Assembly (NCBI GenBank): GCA_030141605.1
Contig: JAQGDQ010000563.1
Coordinates: forward strand, 35,001-80,292
Direction of reading: 5' to 3'
Length of the DNA stretch: 45,292 nucleotides
DNA from: Tubiluchus corallicola
Lineage: Eukaryota > Priapulida > Priapulimorpha > Priapulimorphida > Tubiluchidae
A program made the translations under genes and the position numbers. Under the pieces are notes generated by a model, which made no database searches, was not told where the DNA came from, and saw only the letters and a list, made by a program, of their open reading frames with translations. This document shows positions 21,331 to 31,685 of this stretch, in pieces. Each line of letters begins with the position of its first letter. The stretch's first letter is position 1.

Positions 21331-21802
21331 TAAAATCTTTCGACACTTTAACGGTTTTTTTGGGGCATCTTTTCCGGGCCATCTGTCCAGATTTTTAATG
21401 AGATAGAGGTGCTGTACTTAGCAAATATACTCAGCTGCTTCAAGAGACTGTAACAGTCTATTAACTGAATCACTCCTGTTGAAAGCTATAACTGTTAAGG
21501 TCAAGTGAAAATCTTTCACATTTAGAGAATGTGGGTCCATTTGTATGAGGTAGACAGTCTTGGTCGTAAATTTATCTTTTCATGCGGTTTAACAGATTCT
21601 CAAATAAATGTTAGAATGATTAGTAAACAACACAAAATGGTCATATACGCCTTTAATAATATTTTGAATGTGTATACAAGTTTTTTAGCGAAATATGCGC
21701 CAGGGACACGCATGTACATTTTTACAACATGAAATTATGTGTTCGGTTCTTATGCAGACAAGATTTACCGACAATATTTTCGCTGGGGGAAACAGTCTTC
21801 AT

Positions 21803-21841
21803 TCTCTCTCTCTCCGTCTCTCTCTCTCTATACACACACAA

Positions 21842-21932
<91 letters not shown>
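21803..21932. repeat. (CT)n then (CA)44 microsatellite
   Basis: A CT-rich run at 21803-21829 is followed by an uninterrupted CA run at 21845-21932. The ORFs across it are artefacts of the dinucleotide repeat. Confidence 0.97.
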
Positions 21933-21936
<4 letters not shown>

Positions 21937-22580
21937 AATACATATCACAAAATTTAGCGGATATTAGATATTCTTACTTGCTGTTTTTCATAAAATATTT
22001 TTGTATTTATTAACTTTTAATGAGACAGGCTCCTGTCTCTTTTTCATGTTTTGCGATGACTTTTTGTCCAGTGATACTTTGAATAAAAGTGCTGCATTTT
22101 TAGTTATAAGATTTTCATAGTAATTTGGTGAATGTCTGACTGATCAGAAGACAAAATTTATGACCTAATACTTGCATTGCAAGTTGCTAACTACCATGTC
22201 ACTTGAGTATGTAAGTATGCTGAATAGGTAAAAATATGCAAATAAACTGAATAAAACATTAGAAAGTTTAAATTCTGGGCAATAAGTGATCAGTGGAGTA
22301 GCAAGTGCTGGTGGCATCGTGGGGCAAAAAAAATTCTGGCGTCCTGCACTGTTAAACTTTTTAAGATAAGTGGTGAATCCACAAATTGTGCGCGTTTTAT
22401 TGTGTCCCTGAGCCACACTCTCCCATCCTTATGATGGGATAAAGATAAACTATTTTTTTCTAAAAATCACCTTGAGTTGTATTTGCGGTACTGCGCCAGA
22501 ATAAGTCTTTTCTAAGCATTAGTTGTTCATAACACGACATTCCTTAAACATTCAGCTGCAACATTAAAACATGCAAAGTT
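21933..22580. other. No gene; possible old transposon fragment
   Basis: Around 22290 the string AGTGGAGTAGCAAGTGCTGG resembles the ends of some DNA transposons. The match is short and I could not define an element. Confidence 0.3.
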
Positions 22581-22584
22581 TATG

Positions 22585-22700
22585 AAAGATACAGAATTCT
22601 ACAGGTTTTCACAATAATAAAATCGGCACTTAGAGAAACAGTGGAGTTTGTTTAAATGCTGGTCGTATCATTATGAAAACCTGTAGAATTCTGTATCTTT
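22585..22700. repeat. 27-bp perfect inverted repeat with 62-bp loop
   Basis: Positions 22585-22611 (AAAGATACAGAATTCTACAG then GTTTTCA) are the exact reverse complement of 22674-22700. A transcript would fold into a 27-bp stem. The right arm overlaps the 3' end of the exon-like stretch at 22674-22851. No element ends are seen around it. Confidence 0.9.
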
Positions 22701-22702
22701 GA

Positions 22703-22851
22703 CTTAGGCAATTTTGCTGTATCTTGAAAACCTTTATTAATTGTTTTGTTAATGTCAGATAATTGTGTGCTTGCATTGTAAAATCGTCCAAGCCCATCAC
22801 TCATAACTAAGCTGAGATAATCCACGTTGAAGTTGAGCTGCTGGCTACGCA
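22703..22851 (-). other. Exon-like open stretch, product unknown
   Basis: On the minus strand the acceptor-like GTTTTTCAG at 22860-22852 is followed by an open frame reading RSQQLNFNVDYLSLVMSDGL and then GRFYNASTQLSDINKTI. The composition looks protein-like rather than random AT-rich translation. No strong donor follows (the best is AAAG before GTTTTC). I do not recognise the family. It may be one exon of an unseen gene or a piece of a decayed element. Confidence 0.3.
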
Positions 22852-22860
22852 CTGAAAAAC

Positions 22861-24720
22861 GTAATCTTGAGAAAATCACTGTTAAAATAAGCCATCGTTT
22901 TTTGTTGCATTTGTACAAAACACTTATCAATCGCATAAATGTTGGTTGCTACGGATTTTGCAAGAACACGTTGAGATTACGTTTAAATCCAGCTAAAAGC
23001 TCTTTCTGACAAAGATCTGGGCTTGGCAATAGAAAAATTTGAAACAAAATGATTACTTCCATGAGCCACTATTGGAGTTTGAAAATAAAAGTTTTTCTCA
23101 TTGCATCACTTGCTTCTAGCCAGAAAATTGGTTTAAGAATTAGATTTCTAGTATTTTCTGGATAATTTGTTGCTAGAATATTAAAGTCCAACATATTTAG
23201 CTTTTGTTTTTATAACTTTGAAACACTCTCCACTTTGAAACATCATAACACAGTTTTAACTATGTCGACTTATGGCCGATTTTGGTTTGCAAGCACACAG
23301 TTAATAATTAACAGTTATTGAAGAGGTTACAGAGGTTTTCAATTCCTAATATTTTTTAATTTCTTTTGGCGGTATATGTAAGAGGAAACCAGATGTGAAT
23401 CTGCTATTTTCCAAAGAAACTTTGTAACTTGATTTTGCTGGTTTGTTTTGCTTGTTAGATGATGTCAGCAAAATCGAAACAAAGCAAGATGTAATTCGTC
23501 ATCGTTTATGGAGAAACTTGTTTAGATAAAGTGTCGAACATTGTGCGGTTGTGAAGGAGTTATGTAACTTTTAAATGTCAGTTTCTAAACTAAAACCTCA
23601 ACAACATGGCAATTTGTGGCTTCCACTATTATTAAAATAAATTCAGGCCAGTCTCTAACAATTTCACGTTTTTTTTTAAATTGCCATTCTATCTTGCGTG
23701 AACAGCTTTGGACTCTCATTGGTATCCACCCAGAATTGATCTCGTAAGAGCGTCCGATTTCAAAGTACCGTTGTTATGATTGTTTCTGCTCGAATACTGA
23801 TGTGGCAAAGTCAAAAAGCCTAAAGCAGCGTTCACTCTTTAAAAAAAATTATTAAGTGATAAGAGCAACAGAGCTATAAAGTATTATAGCACGTTTTCTG
23901 ACGTGTGAATGCAAATTTAGATGTTCAAAAAAGGAGTGGTGTAATTTTCTTAATTACTTACATCATAGCAGCATATAGTTGGCTCAAAGAGGAAATACAT
24001 GTAGCACCAAGGCAAGAAAATATACAAATATTGAGCAACACAATAACAAAAATTAGCGCCTTAATTCACACATTAGGCTTTGCACATCAGTGACTACGCT
24101 CACACCTTTTACTTGCCTTATACTACTGACACCTGGTGTTTGAAATTCACGAAAAATCCTCACACTAACAATATCTCAATAATTTGAAGCCAAACACAAT
24201 CACTGAATCTGAATAAGCTGCTTAAGTTTAAACTATTATGTAATGAAATTTTAATACTGCTGATTAGTGAAGCTTGGAAAATTAGCTGCGCTGTTGCAAA
24301 AATCAATATAAATTATTTTATCTTTACAGCATGAAACCTATTTTTAGATGGCTACATGACAGTTCAGTTACTATATAGTTATTATGCACATACATCACAC
24401 ACCTCCACATTGTGTTGCTGCCAAATTTTTGAGTATGATGCAACGTACTCATGCAGATACACAGAAAAAGTAATACCAAAAGTAACGATCGGTGAGTTCT
24501 AAAACGTGAAAGTTTTTTACTAACAAAGAGAATAAAAACATCTAAACTTTCCATCTAAGCAACTAAACAACTACCGTACTATGCCTTTGTTATCAATAAC
24601 CGTTGTTGAACGCTCAAATCTAGAGTAAGATGCACTATTCGGTATGATTCTTGTTTTAGTCTCTTTAGCCTGTTTATATTCCTCAGTGATGCCTGAGAAG
24701 CAAATCTAGGCTGGCGAAAC
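22861..24720. other. AT-rich stretch, no gene seen
   Basis: Only short ORFs without motifs or paired splice sites. Confidence 0.5.
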
Positions 24721-24724
24721 AGTA

Positions 24725-24880
24725 TTACCAACTCCTCCTTTTTTCCCAACCAGTGTTAAACGATTCATAAAATTGCTGTTTATATTTTTCAACATATTCA
24801 ATATAAAAAGGCTTTGTTTTACTATTTTCAGGCAGTTTATCCAACTCATAACGAACTTTTGTAGCTCGGTCATGATCGAT
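24725..24880 (-). other. Short protein-like relic, family unknown
   Basis: In one minus-strand frame the sequence reads RATKVRYELDKLPENSKTKP and then FYIEYVEKYKQQFYESFNTG, ending at TAA 24725-24727. This is more protein-like than the longer ORF in the neighbouring frame (24706-25077). There is no start, splice sites or known domain. It may be a transposon relic. Confidence 0.25.
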
Positions 24881-25436
24881 TTAATAGTGCCTTTACGTGT
24901 TAGTATGGCAATAGATGTTTTTGCATATGTAGCGAATACCCTTGTGCTACAATCTCTTGTGCTGCACAACAAACCTGTGTCATGATCCGTTTCTAGCCCG
25001 GCCTCCATTTGGGACTGATAATGCCGTAGCACACACGAATCTGTGTTTACACATTGGATTTGAGCTATTTTGCACAAATGTTAAAATCCTTCATGTTACT
25101 TTCAGTCTTTTAATAAACTTTTCCGCATTTTTCAAAATTTATTTTCTTGCTCTTGTTCTGGCACCTCTCCCTGTGGGCTCTCAATGATAAGACATGATAA
25201 TGATTTAACATGATTAGCACTCTTTTAGACTTTAGCAAAGGAGATTAAATTTTGGTAATTTCAGTTAATAATCTGTTAGTGCCTAGTGGCACAGCTCATT
25301 TGAAGCATGTTGTTCATAGGAATAGCTATAACTTTCAATACTTCACATCATAAACATGATCCTGCTCGGATCATTTGTGATTACAATCCGGTACTTTTAA
25401 CTCAATTGAAGTATTTTGCCATTCTTTCAATGGTGC

Positions 25437-26060
25437 TCCAGGGTGGTGATTTAATTTAAAAAATCTTTATATTCTGTAGACATTCTTGTTGCTTTTCATC
25501 TCTTCTTACCATTCACTGGGGATCTCGAGGTTAGCTAAACAAAAGCTTCTATTGACATTCCTGTCTCTCTACTTGCTAAACGTCTCTTCTTAACAATTTC
25601 CCAGTGAGTTCCACGTTGGTGGTTTAACTGAATAAAAAGCGTCTGCATTCTATTGACATTCCTGTCTATATTTGCTGAGCGTCTCTTCTCAACTCTTTCA
25701 CCGGGACTTCCAGGGTGGCGGTTTAACTGAACAAAAAACTTCTGCATTCTATTGACATTCCGATCTCTATTTGCTAAGCGGCTCTTCTTAACTCTTTCCC
25801 TGGGAGTTCCAGGGAGGCAGCTTAACCAAACAAAAACTCTTCTGTAGACTATTGATATTCCTGTCCCTATTTGCTAAGCGGCTCTTCTTAACTCTTTCCC
25901 TGGGAGTTCCAGGGAGGCGGTTTAACTGAACAAAAAGCTTCTGCAGACTATTGACATTCCTGTCTCTATTTGCTTAGCATCTTTTCTTAACTCTTTCACC
26001 GGGAGTTCCAGGGAAGCGGCTTAACCAAACAAAAAATTCTACAGACTATTGATAATATTC
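25437..26060. repeat. 100-bp minisatellite, about 6 units
   Basis: The marker ATTGACATTC (or ATTGATATTC, with a final diverged ATTGATAATATTC) occurs at 25551, 25652, 25751, 25851, 25950 and 26048, spacing 98-101 bp. Each unit contains TATTTGCTAAGCG, CTTAACTCTTTC, GGGAGTTCCAGGG and TTTAACTGAACAAAAA. A more diverged unit precedes the first. Units are about 85-95 percent alike by eye. Confidence 0.9.
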
Positions 26061-26389
26061 TCTGTCTTTCAGCTCATTCTTTCCGGTATTTAAACAGTAA
26101 CTAGGGTGTGACTAGTATTTGTCTACAATTGCTAAGGTGGGTTATAATTTGTCCACGTGTTTTGTCTCGATTAGTTATCAAAGAATTTAAAAGAATGTAG
26201 GCATTTTGGAGTTTAAAGTTTCTCCTGTGCAGAAAGTGGTACTAAGACATACGCAATAGTTATTGAGGTAATAATGGTTATTGACGCAATAATGAGAAAT
26301 GGCTATTGCTTCACGCTTCTTTGTAGAAAAGATTTTGTCAATTTTAGTGGAATGTTGTACGTAGACTATTATCAGTCTTGTCTGTATTT

Positions 26390-26615
26390 GCTCTGCTTTC
26401 TTTGTTAAATCTTTCACAGGTGTGGAATGCAGCCTTTGAAATTGAAGTGTGTAATCACTCTTCTTTATTTGCTTAACTCTTTCCGAGGTGTGGAATGCAG
26501 CCTTTGAAATTCAAGTGTGTAATAACTCTTCTTTATTTGCTTAACTCTTTCACAGGTGTGGAATGCAGCCTTTGAAATTCAAGTGTGTAATCACTCTGCT
26601 TTATTTGCTTAACTG
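26390..26615. repeat. 68-bp minisatellite, about 3.3 units
   Basis: AGGTGTGGAATGCAGCC recurs at 26418, 26486 and 26554. The unit also contains CTTTATTTGCTTAACTCTTT, which is shared with the 100-bp array at 25437-26060, so the two arrays probably have a common origin. Confidence 0.9.
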
Positions 26616-26719
26616 TTTTGCCGGCGCCATTTTCCAGATTACCCAGGTTAATTTATTGACACAAGAAGATTTTAATTCTGTTTCGGAATTTTGCACTTCT
26701 TTAACATGAATGAAATGAG

Positions 26720-26880
26720 TTCTAAGATAAATATTGCGGCATCTTGGATTGAAAAGCTCTTTGTAGGAAAGCCTTTGAAGAATATTAAGTATTTGTGAAA
26801 TCTCTCAGGTTGTTCAATGTAAAATGCATTGATGAATCCATGTTTACACAGTCAGATATTTCTTCCTGCCTCTTCCTTGG
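26720..26880 (+). repeat. Dispersed repeat family 2, partial copy A
   Basis: Shares AAGATAAATATTGCGGCA, GTGAAATCTCTCAGGTTGTT and TGAATCCATGTTTACACAGT with 27125-27465 and 31315-31685. Confidence 0.7.
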
Positions 26881-27124
26881 TGTTTTTAGGTTTGGTTGAT
26901 TTATACACGAATTTTACGATGTGAGAAAATATTGTCAAAAGAGCTCAGAAAAAGCCATTTAGACACGTTTAAAGTCAATATTAAACCCGAATTTAAAAAT
27001 TTCTACCGTCGTTCAAGTTAATAATGTTAATGAAATGGCTGTTGATGTCTGTTACATCAGAATAGAAGGCTTGTCTTAATAGTTGTAATGAAAAAGCTGG
27101 CAGGTTTAATGAACAGTTCAATAA

Positions 27125-27465
27125 GGGTATCGAACCATCTTGAACAGTTTTGAAGGAATGTTAAATATTGGTGAAATCTCTCTACTTGTTCAAAAGTTTC
27201 TTGGATGATGAATCCATGTTTACACAATCTGATATTTCTTCTTTCACAAGATCTGAACTATAAACTTAATCGTTCAAGCAATGCTACACAATAATTTGTT
27301 TCTGAAATTATAATATATTGAAAACATAATTATGATGTTGAAATAAATGTGTCATAAAGCACAGATTGTTATGTGACGAAATCTCTGGCTCATTATGAAG
27401 GGCAACCCTGTAAAATGAGCTACTGAACTGTCAGAAGCGACTAAGTCGCATTATGCCAGCTAGTG
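27125..27465 (+). repeat. Dispersed repeat family 2, copy B
   Basis: Aligns with 31315-31685 over GTGAAATCTCTC, GATATTTCTT, TTGTTTCTGAAATTATAAT, ATGATGTTGAA, TGTCATAAAG and TGAGCTACTGAACTGTCA. It has no coding potential that I recognise and could be a non-autonomous element. Confidence 0.7.
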
Positions 27466-27754
27466 AATTGTCGTTTGAAACATCCTCCATCCACAAGGTA
27501 AACAGTCAGGATCGCATGGTAAATGAAGCCAAATAAAAAATCAAAACCATGCTCGAAATCATAAGCTACACTAGAGTATTATAATAATCCTGAGATTTAG
27601 TAGACTTCTCTTTGTGCTGAGTTTCAATGTGGATGGTTAAAAATTTCCAAATTACTAATTGAATGATTAGGTATAACGCTTTTCATCTTCCTGTTTAGAT
27701 CACTATTAAATCTTAAGTTGTGTACTTTAAAATTATTATTTTTTGTACGCAAAT

Positions 27755-28140
27755 AGTAGCAAATAGCCAAGCCCCACAAAAGATTTTTGCACATAAATCC
27801 ACAACTACAACCTACACACCACTCACACCTCAATTGACGTCACATCACCCACACCATACCACCCACATCATAAAACATCCACCTCGCCACCCAAACGGCA
27901 ACATGTAAACTACACCACATGACCCACATCGTGCCCTACCCATCACAACTGCCATTCCACAACAGCCACTCCATGCCATTCCCACCAAGCCACGCACATG
28001 ATATCACGCCATGCATTGCAGATGATGATAACAATTTTGATGACCATGATGATGCTGACAATGTTGATGATAGTGACATCTGACGACCAACAATAACAAC
28101 ACAACAGCACAACTGTGAAACATTTTGCACAAATTTTTAG
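27755..28140 (+). repeat. Dispersed repeat family 3, copy A (CCACAY-rich then GAT-rich)
   Basis: Starts AAAGATTTTTGCACATAAAT and CAACTACAACC, runs through an irregular CCACACC/CATCACACC minisatellite on the plus strand, and ends in a GATGATGATAAC...GATGATGCTGAC tract. Copy B at 29500-29990 has the same three parts in the same order. Confidence 0.75.
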
Positions 28141-28175
28141 CTGTGTGCTAAGAAAAATGCTAGTACCTCCTTAAG

Positions 28176-28760
28176 GACCACAAGACCTTACAAAGCCTAT
28201 GGCCTTTTACAATTGTATGAGCACAGACAAAGCTAAATAATTATAAATTAGGCACTGTTCCTATTTGGGAGAACATTAGCTATTCAATCGCGCTATTTGT
28301 TTAAGCATCTATTTGTGATTTAATTGGATCATATTAAGAATAACACGCCCTAACATTTCAGGCACTCCATGTTAGCCCTTTGAGTTGCTAATTGTGGGTT
28401 ACACTTGCGACATTGTACAAACTACTTTGTTATGACCTGCTTGCTACAGCACAAGAACACAGATTTCTACTGCTTGCTACAGCCCAAGAACACAGATTTC
28501 TACTGCTTGCTACAGCACAAGAACACAGATTTCTACAGCTTGCTACAGCCCAAGAACACAGAGTTCTACAGCTTGCTGCAGCCCAAGAACACAGATTTCT
28601 GCTGCTTGCTACAGCCCAAGAACACAGATTTCTACTGCTTGCTGCAGCCCAAGAACACAGATTTCTGCTGCTTGCTACAGCCCAAGAACACAGAGTTCTA
28701 CAGCATTTACAGGAGAATTTCTATCCCATTAGCCAATAACAAATTAAGGTTGACCGGCAC
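28176..28760 (+). repeat. Dispersed repeat family 1, copy B, with internal expansion
   Basis: Diverged relative of 74-400. Homology runs on both sides of the 33-bp array at 28441-28704, which replaces a single unit in copy A. Confidence 0.7.
28441..28704. repeat. 33-bp minisatellite, 8 units
   Basis: TTGCTACAGC recurs (with TTGCTGCAGC) at 28441, 28474, 28507, 28540, 28573, 28606, 28639 and 28672, exactly 33 bp apart. Each unit continues (C/A)CAAGAACACAGATTTCTAC. Because 33 is a multiple of three, the plus strand shows an 11-residue repeat (LLATAQEHRFL). This is probably not a real protein. Confidence 0.95.
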
Positions 28761-28896
28761 AAGTGCGCTGAGTGGCGGAAAAAAACAAAATGTCTCTCCT
28801 ACAAAATCGTAAATTTCAACGTTTGAAAAAATTAAAGTGGAGTTTGCTATATATTTGTAAAAAAATTTCTTTTTAAATCAAGTAAGCAACGTCAAC

Positions 28897-29123
28897 CAAA
28901 ATTTTACGTTCTGGAGACGAAACAATAGAGGTAAGCTGGAATTTGGAACAATATCTACTGAAATTATGTGGCCATGTTTTGCAGGAATTTTCCCGACAAC
29001 GCACATCTGACAAAATTTTACGTTCTGGAGACGAAACAATAGAGGTAAGCTGGAATTTGGAACAATATCTACTGAAATTATGTGGCCATGTTTTGCAGGA
29101 ATTTTCCCGACAACGCACATCTG
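28897..29123. repeat. Perfect 114-bp tandem duplication
   Basis: 28897-29010 and 29011-29123 are identical base for base over 113 positions. Each copy includes ATAGAG before GTAAGC and, 54 bp later, TTTTGCAG before GAATTTTCC, so a 60-nt segment (28985-29044) is flanked by an acceptor and a donor. It reads without stops as EFSRQRTSDKILRSGDETIE. The 54-bp intron-like piece is also stop-free in that frame. The identity implies a recent event or an assembly artefact. Confidence 0.9.
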
Positions 29124-29213
29124 GTAGCACGATTGTAAACAAATTCTGCCGACAGTTTAGTGGATGGTTTCCTGCATTACTCTTCTGTGCAATTTGCTTA
29201 CCATGACGAAATA

Positions 29214-29411
29214 GTAAAGCAAAACGAGAAACTCTTGCCACTCTTGAGCAAGAAAACACAATTTTGAAAACAACTGTAGCCAAATTAGAAGTACAGTTAC
29301 GTAATACCGAAAAAATGTAGATGCTTTAGAACAGTATGATAGGAGAGACATGCTAGAAATTACTGGGATACCTCATGTACAACAAGAATGTACCAACGAC
29401 ATTGTCCAATG
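29214..29411 (+). pseudogene. Relic of a non-LTR retrotransposon ORF1-like protein
   Basis: Plus-strand frames joined by one frameshift near 29315 read a coiled-coil-like stretch (TLATLEQENTILKTTVAKLE) and then LEQYDRRDMLEITGIP, ending at TGA 29409-29411. A coiled coil followed by a box of the type LE-x(2)-RR-x-x-LEI-x-GIP is typical of LINE ORF1 proteins at the start of their RNA-binding domain. It is a short broken fragment. The rest of the element is not seen here. Confidence 0.6.
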
Positions 29412-29499
29412 ACATTGTGAACAGTGAAATGTACATCTTGGTCAAGGAGCTATAGCAACTTTTCATTGCCTGCAAAGGCCAAGGTCTTTAAGTAATAAT

Positions 29500-29894
29500 A
29501 GTAAATAGCTGTGCCCAGCAAAAGATTTTTACTAGTAAATATACAACTACAACCCTCACCCACGCTACACCACCCATCACAAAACCCACTCCATGCCATC
29601 ACCCACCACCCAAACTATGTCACTCACATCATGCCACACCAATCACACAATCCACACACTACATCACACACATCACACCATGCCATCCATAACATCACCT
29701 GCGCCACCCAAATCACCTATTCAATACCAGTCACGTCATACCTCCCACGCAATGCCCCACACCATCTCATCAAGTTATCCAGAAAACACTAAACAAACCC
29801 ACACTCACAACAACAACCCACACGACACTTACCACACTCTCTACCATAAACCACACCACTGCACCATTATGTTGATCTTGATGATAGTGATGAT

Positions 29895-29925
<31 letters not shown>

Positions 29926-29990
29926 CTGACTATGATAATGACAATGACACCAACAACACTAATATCAACAAGACAGTATCATAGAGAAAC
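29500..29990 (+). repeat. Dispersed repeat family 3, copy B
   Basis: Same layout as 27755-28140: GCAAAAGATTTTTAC and CAACTACAACC, an irregular CCACAC/CATCACA tract to about 29865, then a GATGACGATGACGATGACG tract to about 29945. The two tracts are strongly strand-asymmetric. Confidence 0.75.
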
Positions 29991-31314
29991 CAAACGCAAA
30001 CAAAATCATGTGACCCTATGCAATTAGATTTATCAATGGTCAATAATGCACCAGCATTCAACATACTGTCATTTTACTGTTCCTGTGATCGCATTTATTA
30101 ATGCAAAGCCAGCAGAAAGTTTTACTGCATCAAAATTATAAGAAAAGTACAACGGAATGACACGCAAACGTCACTGTAGCTTCAAAGCGAGAACCGCCCA
30201 AAATGGAACTTTCAGTCAACTCGTCGCCATTCTTTTTGGTGGAGCGTCCTAAAAAGTTACCTCTTTTGTCGTGTGGCTATCTTTTGCCTGTAGCCCACTT
30301 TTTGTGTAAAATCATATTTTTTGTGATTGATTTTACAGGAAAACTTAATTTGATGTGTATGAAAATCGCAAAAAATTGGAATTATTTGTCAAGTTAGCTG
30401 CATGTCCCAGCAACTCCAAATGATTCACTAATCAAAATTCATAAATTTTGCATATTTAACTTATGAAAAGATCTCATGTGGTTCAACTTGTTAATCTAAT
30501 AAAAATTCAAAAACTACAAAGAGTGAATTTATTATTCAAAAATGACCTAAACGTGTAACAGTCTCTAAAGCACATTACCTTGGTAGTAAAATTCTTAGGT
30601 TAGAAGACCTTTTTTATTACTAGCTCTATATGTATGAACAAGATTCATTTTCTGTTATTTCCAAACTTTCTCAAAATTTAAGCTAAACCTTGTATAAAAC
30701 GTTATAACACCAGATACAATGGCCTTATAATTTAGGATAAAATACCTGAATGCATTTTAACTCTTTGCGCAGTATAAAATACTGTAAATGTACTAGACTA
30801 TGATAGAAGCCAGTTGAATTACGAATTCACAGGCCATTAAGTCTAATTAGCTAGAAGTTACGAAACATGTTTACAGACATATACTATAATCATGTTACGT
30901 AAGTTTACTGTGAACTTTGTAGGAGCCATCTTAGTAATATTAAATTAAAGAAAATTTTATTTCTAAGATGACTGCCTAAAAAGCAAAAATTTTATGAATC
31001 TAAAATCACAAAACAAAATTAATTGCATGAATAATTTTTGGTAGAAAAGAACATTAAAATCATGCTTTGTAGGTATTTGACAGTCATCTTGGACATGTTT
31101 CAGCTATTTTTCATATAGGTGCCACAGAAAATTTTGTATATGTTACCGGTAAATATCAAATAAGGCATTCTATAGCATCTCTTTTCTATGTAAGGGCAAT
31201 TATAGTTAGACACCATGGAAGTGGAATTACCATCTTATCGGGTGCTATTAAGCACTATTAAGGACAGATTTGAGTCTAAATAGAAAAGAAGTTGCAATTT
31301 ATTTCCTTAATTCT
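29991..31314. other. AT-rich stretch, no gene seen
   Basis: Contains only short ORFs. No repeat period or known motif was found. Confidence 0.5.
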
Positions 31315-31685
31315 TTCACAAGATAATTATTGCGGCAGATTGGATTTGATTGATAGTGCTGAACGATTTTGAAGAAATATTAAATCTTTGTGAAATCTCT
31401 CAAGTTGCTCAAAACGTCATGCGATGTTGAATCTATTCGTACACAGTAAGATATTTTTTGCAGAAGATCTTAGCTTTAAACTTTATTGTACACAATACTC
31501 CATAACAACTTGCTTCTGAAATTATGATGTACTAAGAACATACATATATATGACGTTGAAGTAGCGGTGTCAGAAAACTTTATGTCTGTAGTTTGTCAGG
31601 AGCATGACTATCAATGGCCACCCTCTCAGATGAGCCACTAAACCGTCAAATGTGGCTCAGCCACGTTCGGTTGTGAAACAGACAA
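31315..31685 (+). repeat. Dispersed repeat family 2, copy C
   Basis: Related to 27125-27465: AAGATAATTATTGCGGCAG, TTGTGAAATCTCTCAAGTTG, CTTGCTTCTGAAATTATGAT, TGACGTTGAAGTA, GTGTCAGAAAA and GATGAGCCACTAAACCGTCA occur in order. Confidence 0.7.

Noticed and set aside
21695-22013. ORFs with poly-His-Thr or poly-Cys-Val over the CA repeat
   Set aside because: Dinucleotide-repeat artefacts.
28392-28812. Plus-strand ORFs with LLATAQEHRFL or LLQPKNTDFYC repeats
   Set aside because: Two frames of the 33-bp minisatellite are open at once, as expected for a repeat lacking stops.
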